Assembly (NCBI GenBank): GCA_031287575.1
Contig: JAITSV010000020.1
Coordinates: forward strand, 1 to 64,000
DNA: 64,000 nt
Reading direction: 5' to 3'
Source: Desulfovibrio sp.
GTDB lineage: Bacteria > Desulfobacterota > Desulfovibrionia > Desulfovibrionales > Desulfovibrionaceae
A model generated the notes under the pieces. It ran no database searches. It had not been told where the DNA came from and was given only the letters and a program-made list of their open reading frames with translations. This document shows positions 41,338 to 50,778 of the stretch, piece by piece. Numbering within the stretch: position 1 is the stretch's first letter; every line of letters begins with the position of its first letter. Both the position numbers and the translations under genes were made by a program.

Positions 41338-43530
41338 ATGAACACTGTCGTGAGACGGGGCCTGCTGGCCGGAGGCGTGCTGTGCGCGTTGATTGCGGGA
41401 GGGGTGTCGCTGGCACTCCCGGTCCTGGCGCAGGATGCGCCGACGGGAAACGCAACCGTGCCGCACACGGAACAGGTGGGAGAAGGAGAACAGAACGTGT
41501 ACGCGCTGCCGGAGGTCATCGTCAGTTCGCAGAAGATCGAGCAGCGCCTCATCGAAGTGCCCGTCAGCATCAACCATTACGACGAGATGGAGATCGAGAA
41601 CAAGCAGATAACCGATGCGAAGGACCTGGCCCGCCTGGCGCCGGGCATCTTCGTGCGCGAGACTTCGGGCAATCCCGGCAACACCCAGTTGTATATCCGG
41701 GGGCTGGTCTCCGGCGGGTCCGATTTCTTCAACCAGACGGTGGGCGTGTTCAGCGACGGCATGAACGTCAACGGCGGGCTGGAACCCCAGTTCTTCGACG
41801 TGGAAAGCGTGGACGTGCTGCGCGGCCCGCAGGGGACGCTGTATGGCGGCAACACCCTGAGCGGGGCGCTGGTGGCGAACTCCAGGAAGCCGGTGTTCGA
41901 CTGGGAGACGGGCGCCTCGGCCGCCTACGAATCCTTCAACACCAAGCTGTTCACGGGCATGGTCAATGCGCCGTTGTCGGAAACCGTCGCGGTGCGCCTT
42001 GCCGGTGCCTATCGCAATACCGACGGCTATTTCCGCAACAACGTCGAGGACGATTCCGGCGCAGGCGGCGAAGACTACAACTTTCGCGGGCAGATCCGCG
42101 TCAAGCCCAGCGATGCGTGGAACATCAACTTCAACCTGAACGGCTACAACCGCAATTACGACTACAGTATCTACAACACGTTGCAGAACTTCGACGATGA
42201 TCCGTGGGAAACGGATTCCGGAAACCTCGGCTACGTGAAGTCCAACGCCCTGGGTCAGATTCTTACCGCGGAATACGATGGCGGCGACGTGGGGTTCACC
42301 TCCATAACCGGTCATCGCCGCTATTCGTCGGATGAAGACAACGACGTGGACTTCATCGAGGCGGACCTGCTTTCCGACAGGTTCCGCCTGGACAACGACC
42401 AGTACACGCAGGAACTGCGCCTGCACTCGCAGGACAAGGACGCGCGCCTTCAGTGGGTGGCGGGCGTGTACGGCTCGTACGAGGAACAGCGCACGCGCGA
42501 CGACTACACCCTCGAGGACGACTACGTGGCCAGCATGACGGGCATGTCCGGCCTCGGGGACCTGCGCATGAGCAACGACGTCACCGTGGACGTCTACAAT
42601 GCGGCCCTGTTCGGCCAAGGCACCTATGGGCTTACCGACAAGCTCTTCCTCACCCTGGGCCTTCGCTACGATTACGTGACCAAGGAACTGGACGCCAAGG
42701 GCGCCAACGTCGGCACCATCGCGCCCATGATGGGGCTTGCCGACACCGTGGATGTCACCGGCGAGGAAAGCTATTCGGCCGTGCTGCCCAAGGCGGCCCT
42801 GGAATACCGCTTCACGCGCGACTTCAACGTCTACGTATCGGTCGCGGCGGGCTACAAGCCGGGAGGGTTCCAGACGAATAACGCGGCTCTTGCGGATGAA
42901 AGCTACGATTCGGAAAAATCGTGGAACTACGAAGCCGGGGTGAAGGGCAGCGCATTCGACAACATGATGGATTTCACGGCAGCGGTCTTCTACACGCAGA
43001 TGGAAGACCAGCAACTGTTCCAGCCGATCAACAGCGGCAGCTCGACAGTGGTCCAGAACGCGGGCGAGTCGCACAGCATGGGCGTGGAACTGGAAGCCCG
43101 CGTGCGCCCGATCCGGGGACTTGAACTGTTCGGCTCCTATGGCTGGCTCGATACCGAAATCGACGACGCGGGTGACAGCACCGTCACCCACGACGGAGCC
43201 GAATCGCCCTTTGCCCCCACCTACAAGGCGTCCCTCGGCGGCCAGTACACCTTCGAGAACGGCGTGTTCGCCCGTGTCGAGAACGAGTTCATCGGTCCGC
43301 ACTATCTCGACATCGGCAACAAGGTTCGCCAGGACGCCATCAACCTGCTGGGCTTCCGGGTGGGCTACGAGTTCGACGAGTACGGGGTTTACGTCTACGG
43401 CCGCAACCTGCTGAACGAGGAATACTACACCATGGTCTTCGACAATTCCGGCATGATGCCCGGCCAGGACCGGGTGGGCACCATGGGCGCGCCCCGTACC
43501 TTCGGGGTGATGGCCAAGATGGAGTTCTAG
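41338..43530 (+). CDS. TonB-dependent siderophore receptor (pesticin/yersiniabactin-receptor type)
   Basis: A 730-residue outer-membrane protein. The signal peptide ends near residue 32 (SLALPVLAQD). A short TonB-box-like segment (LPEVIVSSQK) precedes the plug (VPVSINHYDEMEIENKQI, FVRETSGNPG, VDVLRGPQGTLYGGNTLSG), followed by a 22-strand barrel rich in alternating aromatic/Gly strands, ending in ...RTFGVMAKMEF with a C-terminal Phe. The style is that of FyuA-like receptors. A Fur box precedes it, and two fused ABC transporters of the YbtP/YbtQ layout follow. It would take up the metallophore made by this locus. Confidence 0.92.
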   Translation: MNTVVRRGLLAGGVLCALIAGGVSLALPVLAQDAPTGNATVPHTEQVGEGEQNVYALPEVIVSSQKIEQRLIEVPVSINHYDEMEIENKQITDAKDLARLAPGIFVRETSGNPGNTQLYIRGLVSGGSDFFNQTVGVFSDGMNVNGGLEPQFFDVESVDVLRGPQGTLYGGNTLSGALVANSRKPVFDWETGASAAYESFNTKLFTGMVNAPLSETVAVRLAGAYRNTDGYFRNNVEDDSGAGGEDYNFRGQIRVKPSDAWNINFNLNGYNRNYDYSIYNTLQNFDDDPWETDSGNLGYVKSNALGQILTAEYDGGDVGFTSITGHRRYSSDEDNDVDFIEADLLSDRFRLDNDQYTQELRLHSQDKDARLQWVAGVYGSYEEQRTRDDYTLEDDYVASMTGMSGLGDLRMSNDVTVDVYNAALFGQGTYGLTDKLFLTLGLRYDYVTKELDAKGANVGTIAPMMGLADTVDVTGEESYSAVLPKAALEYRFTRDFNVYVSVAAGYKPGGFQTNNAALADESYDSEKSWNYEAGVKGSAFDNMMDFTAAVFYTQMEDQQLFQPINSGSSTVVQNAGESHSMGVELEARVRPIRGLELFGSYGWLDTEIDDAGDSTVTHDGAESPFAPTYKASLGGQYTFENGVFARVENEFIGPHYLDIGNKVRQDAINLLGFRVGYEFDEYGVYVYGRNLLNEEYYTMVFDNSGMMPGQDRVGTMGAPRTFGVMAKMEF

Positions 43531-43667
43531 ACCTCGTCGCGCATGCGGTCCGCCTGCCGCCAGGTGGGTGGACCGCATGTGCGGCGTCCGTTTTCCGGAA
43601 CGGCGGCACGCAGTCCTGCCCGCCGCTCTCCATGCCGCGCAAGCGGTCAACACAGTCGGCGGTCAGT

Positions 43668-45452
43668 ATGGAAGCTCGGAAAGGATACATCGCGCAGGTC
43701 GGCGAACTCATCAGGGGACTGGGCTTCAGCCCGGTCAACAAGCGCCGCCTGCAACTGGCCTGCGCGGCATCGGCCGGCGCGGCGCTGCTCGGGATCGTGC
43801 CCTGCGTGGTCATTGCGGTTCTCGTCGATGGATACGCGGGAGATGGGCGCCTGGGCCCACACGCGCCACTGGTGGCCGGAGGAGTGGTCGTGGCGGCGCT
43901 GCTTTTGCGGCTGGCGTTGCGCACCGCCGCCGGGGGGCTGGCCCACGCGGCGGCCTATGAAACCATGTACGAGATACGCACGGGGCTGGCCGGGCACCTG
44001 ACCCGGTTGCCGCTGGGGTTCTTTGCGGATGCCGCCACGGGCAGGCTCAAGAAGCTGATGGTCGACGACGTGGAGGAATTCGAAGGCTTCATCGCCCACC
44101 ACATCGAGGATCTTGCCGCCGCGCTGTGCATGCCGTTCCTCGTGCTGGGCGTGCTGATCTGGATCGACGTGCGCATGGCGCTGGCGGCGGTGGCGGTCAT
44201 TCCGCTGGCCATGCTGTCCATGTCGTTTGCCTCGAAGGGCTACATGGAAGAGACCCGACGGTACCACACGGCCCAGGAGAACCTGAACGGCCGCATCATC
44301 GAGTTCGTGCGCAGCATCCATGAAATAAAGGCGTTCGCGCGGTCGGTGGCGGAACTGGAAAAGTTCGTCGCGGCCATCGACGAGTACCAGCAGGTGGTGG
44401 AGCGCTGGGCCAGGCGCTGGGCGCTGCCCAGGGCGGGGTTCATCGTGTTCATCGAAAATTCCCTGCTCTTCACCCTGCCCGTGGGGCTGTGGCTGTACCG
44501 GCGGGGCTCCGTGGGCATCGGCGAGCTTGTGCTGTGCCTGCTGCTTTCGATGCAGTTCAGCACGCCCATCTTCAAGGTGTTGCAGCAGAACGACGCATTG
44601 CTGCGGATTTTCGAAGGCTTTCGCCGCATGAAGGAGGTGTGGGACGCCCGGCCCCTGCCCCCGGCCATCTCCCCCGGCGCGCCGCAGGGTGCCGATATCG
44701 TGTTCGATAACGTGTCCTTCCGCTACGCGGACGGCGAGGACGTGCTGCGCGGCGTCAGTTTTACCGCGCCGCAGGGAAAGGTGACGGCCCTCGTGGGGCT
44801 GTCCGGCTCCGGCAAGAGCACCATCCTGCGCCTGATTCCCCGCTTCTGGGACGTGACCGGCGGCTGCATCCGCGTGGGCGGCGTGGACGTGCGGGAGATG
44901 AACGAGGCGGGCCTGATGCGCATGGTGGCGTTCATGTTCCAGGAAAACGTGCTGTTCAACGAAAGCCTGCTGGAGAACATCCGGCTCGGCAACGCGGGGG
45001 CGAACGACGCGGCGGTGCGGGCAGTGGCGGAACAGGCCTGCTGCGCGGATTTCATCGGCGCCTTGCCTGGCGGCTACGGCAGCCCGGCGGGGGAACTGGG
45101 CGGCAATCTTTCCGGCGGCGAGCGGCAGCGGGTGGCCCTTGCCCGGACACTGCTGAAACCCGCCCCCATCCTGTTGCTGGACGAGGCCACCGCCTACGCC
45201 GACGCCTTCACCGAGGCGAGCATGCACGCATCGCTTGCACGGGTACTGGAAGGCCGCACCGTGATCATGGTGGCCCACCGGCTGGAGAGCATCGCCGGGG
45301 CCGACCGCATCGTCGTGCTGGACAAGGGCACGGTGGTGGACGCTGGCCGCCACGACGAACTGCTGGAACGCTGCCCGGCCTACACGGCCATGTGGAACCT
45401 GGCGCAATGCAACGCGAACTGGAATCCGGTCGGAGAGGTGGCGACATGCTGA
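43668..45452 (+). CDS. fused ABC transporter (TMD-NBD), YbtP/YbtQ-like, first of pair
   Basis: About 594 residues from ATG 43668 (ATG 43632 is an alternative). Six transmembrane helices (about 30-310) precede the nucleotide-binding domain: Walker A GLSGSGKSTIL, signature NLSGGERQRVALARTLL, Walker B LLLDEATAYAD (an atypical D-loop, AYAD for SALD) and VAHRLESI. It overlaps its partner by the ATGCTGA junction at 45446-45452. Half-transporters of this layout next to a siderophore receptor act as importers in the yersiniabactin system; export is the other option. Confidence 0.85.
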   Translation: MEARKGYIAQVGELIRGLGFSPVNKRRLQLACAASAGAALLGIVPCVVIAVLVDGYAGDGRLGPHAPLVAGGVVVAALLLRLALRTAAGGLAHAAAYETMYEIRTGLAGHLTRLPLGFFADAATGRLKKLMVDDVEEFEGFIAHHIEDLAAALCMPFLVLGVLIWIDVRMALAAVAVIPLAMLSMSFASKGYMEETRRYHTAQENLNGRIIEFVRSIHEIKAFARSVAELEKFVAAIDEYQQVVERWARRWALPRAGFIVFIENSLLFTLPVGLWLYRRGSVGIGELVLCLLLSMQFSTPIFKVLQQNDALLRIFEGFRRMKEVWDARPLPPAISPGAPQGADIVFDNVSFRYADGEDVLRGVSFTAPQGKVTALVGLSGSGKSTILRLIPRFWDVTGGCIRVGGVDVREMNEAGLMRMVAFMFQENVLFNESLLENIRLGNAGANDAAVRAVAEQACCADFIGALPGGYGSPAGELGGNLSGGERQRVALARTLLKPAPILLLDEATAYADAFTEASMHASLARVLEGRTVIMVAHRLESIAGADRIVVLDKGTVVDAGRHDELLERCPAYTAMWNLAQCNANWNPVGEVATC

Positions 45453-47287
45453 CGATGATACTGCGATTGGCGGGTCCGCACCGCAACCGGCTTCTGGCGG
45501 GCGTTGCGCTACGCATGCTCGACGGCGCGCTGGCCCTGCTGCCCGTCCTGGTGCTGTTCCTTGTCCTGCGCGAACTCGTGGCGCCAGGGGCACCTGGTTT
45601 GCCGGGGGTACCGGACGGCGGCGAGGGCTGGACGCCCCTGCGCGCCGGGATGTGCATGGCGGGCATCGTGGCGTTGCGTTTCGTGGTGCATGGCGCCTCG
45701 GTAACCGTGGGGCACATGGCGGGGTTCCATATCCTGAAGCGGCTGCGCCTGCGCTATGCCGAGCATTTGCGGAGCCTTCCCGTTTCGTGGTTTTCGCGGC
45801 GGGACCTTGGCGAGGTCAGCGGCGCCCTGTTGCAGGACCTGGGCAACGTGGAGCCCGTGCTGGTGGAGAAGCTGGCGGCCATGGGCAGCGCGGTGACGCA
45901 GATCGCCGTGGGACTGGCCTGCATCGCCATCGTGGACTGGCGGCTGGCCCTGCTGGCCTGCTGCGGGTTCGTTCCCGCGGCGCTGCTCATGTGGTGGGTG
46001 AACGGGCGGCTTGAACGGCGCATGCCAGAGCGCATCCGGGTACTGGCGGCGCTTACGTCGAGGACCGTGGAGTTCTGCCAGGGCATCGGCGTGGTCAAGG
46101 CGTTCGGCATACAGGGAAAGAGCACGGCCCTCTACGAACGGGCGGTGGCCGCGCACCGCGACGTGAACCTTGGCCTGCTGCGGTACGTGGGCGCGGCCGC
46201 GACCCTGTATTTCACCTGCCTCGAACTGGGGTACGCGGGGCTGGTCGGCTTCGGGCTGCCCGTGCCCGGCGGTGTAACGGACCGCGTGGACCCTGCGGCC
46301 TTCGCCGCCTTCCTGTTCGCGGCGGTGATGGCCTTCAGGGTTCACGGCCCGACCCATGACCTCGTGGACCTGAGCGGCTTCATGCACCAGATGCGCACCT
46401 CGGGCCGGCGCCTGCTTTCCGTGGAGGCGGACGAACCGCTGCCCGTCCCTCCGGTATCCGCCGTTCCCGCCGACGCGTCGGTCCGGTTCGAGAACGTGGC
46501 CTTCGCCTACGAAGGAACGCCTGTCCTGCGCGACATCTCTTTCCTCATCGCGCCGAAGACCATGACGGCCGTGGTGGGCGGGTCCGGGGCGGGCAAGACC
46601 ACGCTGGTCAGCCTGCTCTGCCGGTTCTGGGACGTGGACGCCGGATGCGTGCGCATTGGCGGCGTGGACGTGCGCGACCTGCGCGAGGAAGACCTCTGGC
46701 GGCACATCACCGTGGTCTTCCAGCGGTTTTCCCTGTTCAACGACACCGTCAGGGCCAACATACGCTTCGCCCGGCCCGGCGCCACCGACGACGAGGTCGT
46801 GGCGGCGGCGGTGGCGGCGCGCTGCCACGAGTTCATCATGGAACTGCCGGAAGGCTACGACACCGTGATCGGCGAGAACGGGGCCAGCCTTTCGGGCGGG
46901 CAGCGCCAGCGTCTTTCCATCGCCAGGGCCATGCTGAAGAACGCGCCCATCGTCGTCCTGGACGAGGCCACGGCCTCGGTGGACCTGGACAACGAGCGCC
47001 TCATCCAGGAGGCGATCCAGAACATGGTGCAGTCGAAGACGGTGCTGCTCATCGCCCACCGCCTGGCCACCGTGGCGGCGGCGCACCAGATACTGGTGCT
47101 GGACGAAGGGCGGATCGCCGACAGCGGCACTCACGACGGGCTGCTCGCCGGTGGAGGGCAGTACGCACGGCTGTGGGACATGCAGTCCACCGTGCGTTCG
47201 TGGACGCCGTCTGGACTGGCGGAACATGTGGAGCAGGCCGGAGCCGCATCGCGGCAGGCGTTCAGGGATGTCCCGCTGTCGAAATAG
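45446..47287 (+). CDS. fused ABC transporter (TMD-NBD), YbtP/YbtQ-like, second of pair
   Basis: A 613-residue half-transporter from ATG 45446 (GGAGAGG ribosome site), overlapping the first. It has six helices, then Walker A GGSGAGKTTLVSLL, signature SLSGGQRQRLSIARAML, Walker B VVLDEATASVDLDNE and IAHRLATV. This partner has a canonical D-loop while the first does not, which suggests an asymmetric heterodimer. It probably moves the ferric complex or its siderophore across the inner membrane. Confidence 0.87.
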   Translation: MLTMILRLAGPHRNRLLAGVALRMLDGALALLPVLVLFLVLRELVAPGAPGLPGVPDGGEGWTPLRAGMCMAGIVALRFVVHGASVTVGHMAGFHILKRLRLRYAEHLRSLPVSWFSRRDLGEVSGALLQDLGNVEPVLVEKLAAMGSAVTQIAVGLACIAIVDWRLALLACCGFVPAALLMWWVNGRLERRMPERIRVLAALTSRTVEFCQGIGVVKAFGIQGKSTALYERAVAAHRDVNLGLLRYVGAAATLYFTCLELGYAGLVGFGLPVPGGVTDRVDPAAFAAFLFAAVMAFRVHGPTHDLVDLSGFMHQMRTSGRRLLSVEADEPLPVPPVSAVPADASVRFENVAFAYEGTPVLRDISFLIAPKTMTAVVGGSGAGKTTLVSLLCRFWDVDAGCVRIGGVDVRDLREEDLWRHITVVFQRFSLFNDTVRANIRFARPGATDDEVVAAAVAARCHEFIMELPEGYDTVIGENGASLSGGQRQRLSIARAMLKNAPIVVLDEATASVDLDNERLIQEAIQNMVQSKTVLLIAHRLATVAAAHQILVLDEGRIADSGTHDGLLAGGGQYARLWDMQSTVRSWTPSGLAEHVEQAGAASRQAFRDVPLSK

Positions 47288-47368
47288 TCTGCCGGAACGC
47301 ACCGGCGTACCCGTCGAACGTACGGCCCTCGCCCCAGGTGCGACGCTGGATCAAGGAGTTGTCCGGGC

Positions 47369-48691
47369 ATGAAATGGAATGTGGTCTCCCGTGGGAGAGA
47401 ACTTGCGCGGCGCATCCTGGCGTTCATCGCCGGGCATCCGAAGTCGTCCGGGGTGTTGCTGGTGGCCGTGGCGTTGCTGGCGGTGGCCGCCGTGGGCGCC
47501 AGGCGCCCCGGACCCGGCGCGCTGGTGCTGGAAACGGCGCGGGTGGAACGGGGCGTCGTGGAACGGGAAATACTGGCCACGGGCGTCATCAAGCCGGAGG
47601 AAGGGGCGGTGGTGAAGACGGGCACCCGGTTCACGGGGGTCATCTCGCGCCTGTACGTGCGGCTGGGGGACGCGGTGACCAAGGGGCAGCTGATAGCCGA
47701 ACTGGACGACAGGGAACAGCGCTTCGAGTGCATGAAGCTGACGGCCACCGTGCAGAAGTTGCGGCAGGAACTGGTGCTGTCCGAACGCAACTATCCGCTC
47801 CAGATAGCGGAAGCCGGAGAAGATATGGCCGTGGCGCAGGCCGACAAGGAATACGCGGACATCACCTTTTCCCGCACCGCGCCGCTCGCCGAAATGGGCG
47901 GCGTGGCCCAGGCGGACATGGATTCCGTGCGCCAGCAAAGCAAGGTGGCCACGCACACGCTGGCGTTGCGCCGCAACACCAAGGCGCGGCTGGAAACGGA
48001 ATACAAGCTCAAGATTCCTTACCTGAAGGATGCCATCGACGAGGCCGAGGCCGAACTCGGGCAGTGCCAGACCCAGCTTTCGTACGCGCGGATCATCAGC
48101 CCCATGTCCGGCGTGGTCAGCGCCATCACGGCGCAGGAAGGCGAGACGGTGGTGGCCGGGTTGCAGGTGGTCAACCTGATCACGGTGCTGGACCCCAGGC
48201 GGCTGGAATTGCAGATATTCATAGACGAGAACGACATCGGCGCGGTGTCGCCGGGGGCCATGGTGCGCTTCACGGTGGAGGCGTACCCCGACCGGACGTT
48301 CGAGGGCACGGTGGCCCTCATCCACCCCGGCCCGGAATTGCGCGACAACATCGTGTACTACCGTGCGCTGGTCCGCCCGGCGGAAAAGGACGTCCAGCTT
48401 CTGCGCCCCGAGATGACGGCGCGGTGCAGGGTGGCCGTGGACCGCAGGGAACAGGTGCTGCTGGTGCCCAACGCGGCGTTCAAGTGGGTGGGGAACGTGC
48501 ACGCGGTGTTCGTCCGGGACGGGGCGGACGTGCGGCCCGTCCGTCCGGTCACCGGACTGGTGGGCACCACGGCGACGGAGGTGGTTTCCGGGCTGGAGGA
48601 AGGCGACCTGGTGGTCACCAACCTGCAACTGCCCGCCGAATTGCCCAGGGAGTGGGCCGCCGTGTTGCGGCCCGACGCCACGGGGGGATAA
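47369..48691 (+). CDS. MacA/HlyD-type periplasmic adaptor
   Basis: A 440-residue protein with one N-terminal membrane helix (SGVLLVAVALLAVAAVG). It has a lipoyl/barrel-sandwich region (VVKTGTRFTGVISRLYVRLG, GQLIAELDDREQ), a long coiled-coil hairpin (about residues 110-215), the returning ARIISPMSGVVSAITAQEGE motif and a beta-barrel/membrane-proximal end. MacA proteins bridge MacB-type ABC exporters to an outer-membrane channel. The matching ATPase and permeases are on the opposite arm (27386-30698). No outer-membrane channel gene is in the window, so a TolC from elsewhere would be needed. Confidence 0.85.
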   Translation: MKWNVVSRGRELARRILAFIAGHPKSSGVLLVAVALLAVAAVGARRPGPGALVLETARVERGVVEREILATGVIKPEEGAVVKTGTRFTGVISRLYVRLGDAVTKGQLIAELDDREQRFECMKLTATVQKLRQELVLSERNYPLQIAEAGEDMAVAQADKEYADITFSRTAPLAEMGGVAQADMDSVRQQSKVATHTLALRRNTKARLETEYKLKIPYLKDAIDEAEAELGQCQTQLSYARIISPMSGVVSAITAQEGETVVAGLQVVNLITVLDPRRLELQIFIDENDIGAVSPGAMVRFTVEAYPDRTFEGTVALIHPGPELRDNIVYYRALVRPAEKDVQLLRPEMTARCRVAVDRREQVLLVPNAAFKWVGNVHAVFVRDGADVRPVRPVTGLVGTTATEVVSGLEEGDLVVTNLQLPAELPREWAAVLRPDATGG

Positions 48692-48791
48692 CGGGCGGCG
48701 TCCGGCTGGCGGGCATGGCCCGCCGCGTGCCGCCAAGCGGCCTCGGGACATGTTTCGAGAGCGGCTTCAACGCTGATCAAGGGGATAAGCG

Positions 48792-49736
48792 ATGCCTGCT
48801 TTCCAGACGGCAAGTTGGTTTCCCGTGTTGGCCCCCCCTGTATCACAGGAGCGGGATCTGATGTTTCCCGGCGTAACCCTGCATGTGTACGACAATCCGA
48901 ACGCCGAAGACTGCTACGGATGCGAGTTCTGCATGGATGTCGCCCCGGTGGAATTCGTCTATTGCGTTTCGGGAAAGGTCAGGGTCGAGCTGGCGCACGG
49001 CAGCGCGGGGGCGATGCCCTTCTCGCTGGAGGAAGGAGAAGGCGTCGTGTCCTGCATGCAGCGCGTGCACGGATATTCGACGGCGGAACCCGGCGTGCCG
49101 CTGCAGGCGGTGGCGTTGCGGCTGGGCAAGGGAGAACTTTCGGAACTGGCGCGCAAGACGCAGTGCCCCTTTCTGACCCGCTGGGAAAGCGCCGTCAGAA
49201 GAGCCCGGACGGTATTCTTCGAAAAGATCACCCTGTCGCCGCCGTTGCGCGTCGCGGTGCAGCAGATATACGCAAAGCTGCCTTCCGGCAGCCTGCGCAC
49301 GATGTTCCTGGAAAGCAAGAAGATGGAACTGCTGTACCTGCACCTGAACTACCTTTCGGCGCGGCAGGGCCCGGTCAGGAGCGTGACCAGAAGCGTGTCC
49401 AGAAGCGAATACCGCGCGGCCAGCGAGGTGTACCGGAAGATATCGCAGGACTTCGCCTCGTCGTTCCGGCTGGAGGAACTGGCCCGCGAGGCGGGGCTGA
49501 CCAAGACGCGGCTCAATGCCGTGTTCCGCGTGATGCATGGCGATACCGTGTTCGGCATCCTGCGCAGGGAGCGTCTGGAATACGCCAGGCGGCTGCTTGA
49601 GGAAGGTGAGAAGAACATCACCGAAATCGCGTATGAGTGCGGGTTTTCCAGCACGAGCCATCTCACCAAGGTGTTCGCCGACTCCTTCGGCATGCCGCCG
49701 AAACGCTATCAGTTGGGCTGCGGCAGATACGGCTAG
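48792..49736 (+). CDS. AraC-family regulator (YbtA/PchR-like context)
   Basis: A 314-residue protein. The C-terminal two helix-turn-helix units are clear: FRLEELAREAGLTKTRLNAV and ITEIAYECGFSSTSHLTKVF, then the ending FADSFGMPPKRYQ. The N-terminal 200 residues are a ligand-binding half containing CYGCEFCMD near residue 40, a CX2CX2C set that might bind metal. AraC regulators beside siderophore receptors (YbtA, PchR) activate transport genes when the ferric siderophore is bound. An inverted repeat at 49954-49976 is a possible target. Confidence 0.88.
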   Translation: MPAFQTASWFPVLAPPVSQERDLMFPGVTLHVYDNPNAEDCYGCEFCMDVAPVEFVYCVSGKVRVELAHGSAGAMPFSLEEGEGVVSCMQRVHGYSTAEPGVPLQAVALRLGKGELSELARKTQCPFLTRWESAVRRARTVFFEKITLSPPLRVAVQQIYAKLPSGSLRTMFLESKKMELLYLHLNYLSARQGPVRSVTRSVSRSEYRAASEVYRKISQDFASSFRLEELAREAGLTKTRLNAVFRVMHGDTVFGILRRERLEYARRLLEEGEKNITEIAYECGFSSTSHLTKVFADSFGMPPKRYQLGCGRYG

Positions 49737-50068
49737 GCCGCATCCGTACGGCCCGCAAGCTCATTTGCCGGGAGAGCCGGCCCGATCCGGAACCGGCCCG
49801 GTCCTGGTGCGGCAGGTGCGGCACCGGTTCCCGGATGCAAGGAAAAGTGCCCCTGATGATAGCGCGCCCCTTTCGCCTGCCGTAACCTGTGCCCGGTAAC
49901 CGGTCATTTCTTTGGATAACGGGCGGGTAATGCCCGGAATTTCGGGGTTTTTCATGATAATGAAGTCCAATATCATAATTGAAGTGCTTCCCGTATGGAC
50001 CGGCGTTTCGCGGGGTGTCCCGGTGCCCGCCGCGTCATTGCCGCCCAGTGAAGGGCGGGAGGTCATCC
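49737..50068. other. intergenic region with inverted repeats
   Basis: This 332-bp region is GC-rich at both ends with an AT-rich centre near 49950-49982 that holds an inverted repeat (listed separately). A small GC hairpin, CGGGC...GCCCG, lies near 49920-49937. It probably contains the promoter of the rightward methyltransferase-thioesterase operon. No gene is seen. Confidence 0.4.
49954..49976. promoter_or_regulatory. ATGATA/TATCAT inverted repeat, candidate AraC or Fur site
   Basis: ATGATA at 49954-49959 and TATCAT at 49971-49976 are exact inverted copies around 11 bases; TTCATGATAATGAA at the left is also partly symmetric. It is the only AT-rich patch between the AraC gene and the next operon. 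It could bind Fur or the AraC product. Confidence 0.4.
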
Positions 50069-50749
50069 ATGGATAGCGCATTGACCGTGCAACTGGCGCT
50101 GGCGCTGGCGAGCATGGCGGGCGTGCTCGGGTACCGCGTCTATTTCAGGGGCGAGCGCGTCGCCCGCGCCGCCGGGCGCACGTCACGTCCCATGCCGGTA
50201 CCCGTGCGCGCGTTGATGACGGTGTCGGTGGTGGGGATATGGTTCGCCATGCCCTTTCTGCCGCAGCCGTTGCTGGGCGCATGGCCGGACGCCGCCCTTT
50301 CCGCCGCGCGGGCGCCGGATCTGTTCCCCGCCATGCCGGGGCGCTGGGGCCAGTTGCTGCTGGGATTGCCGTTCGCCGTGGGCGGTTTTGCCGCCTACGT
50401 GCTGTTGATGCGCCGCAACGCCACCGTGACGGCACGGGACTACAGCCGCCCGGCCCGGCTGCTGATGTCCGGAGCGTACGGCCATGTCCGCCATCCCGTG
50501 GTCGTGGCGCGGTTTTTCGGCACCTGCGGGCTGGTCCTGGTCACCGGGGCCGCATACACGGCCTTGCTGCTGCCGCTGCTTGCGGCGCAGCTCTGGCTGA
50601 CCGCCCGCATCGAGGAGAGGGAAGTGCTTGAGCCGTGTTTCGGCAAGCAGTTCGACGTGTACCGGAGAAGCGTGCCGGGCTTCATCTGCCCGCAAGTGCT
50701 GCTGCTGGCCGCCGTGCTGGCCCTGGGCCTCATCGTGCCTTCGCTGTAG
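50069..50749 (+). CDS. ICMT/NnrU-type integral membrane methyltransferase, second copy
   Basis: A 226-residue membrane protein from ATG 50069 with a GGGAGG ribosome site. It shares layout and motifs with the gene at 30695: an N-terminal hydrophobic helix, LLMSGAYGHVRHPVVVARFF, then IEEREVLEPCFGKQFDVYRR and PGFICPQ before a last helix. The two are paralogues at about the same distance from the central promoter region on opposite arms. It presumably acts on the same product family. Confidence 0.75.
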   Translation: MDSALTVQLALALASMAGVLGYRVYFRGERVARAAGRTSRPMPVPVRALMTVSVVGIWFAMPFLPQPLLGAWPDAALSAARAPDLFPAMPGRWGQLLLGLPFAVGGFAAYVLLMRRNATVTARDYSRPARLLMSGAYGHVRHPVVVARFFGTCGLVLVTGAAYTALLLPLLAAQLWLTARIEEREVLEPCFGKQFDVYRRSVPGFICPQVLLLAAVLALGLIVPSL

Positions 50750-50778
50750 GCGCGAACCGTACGCAACAAGGAATGTGC

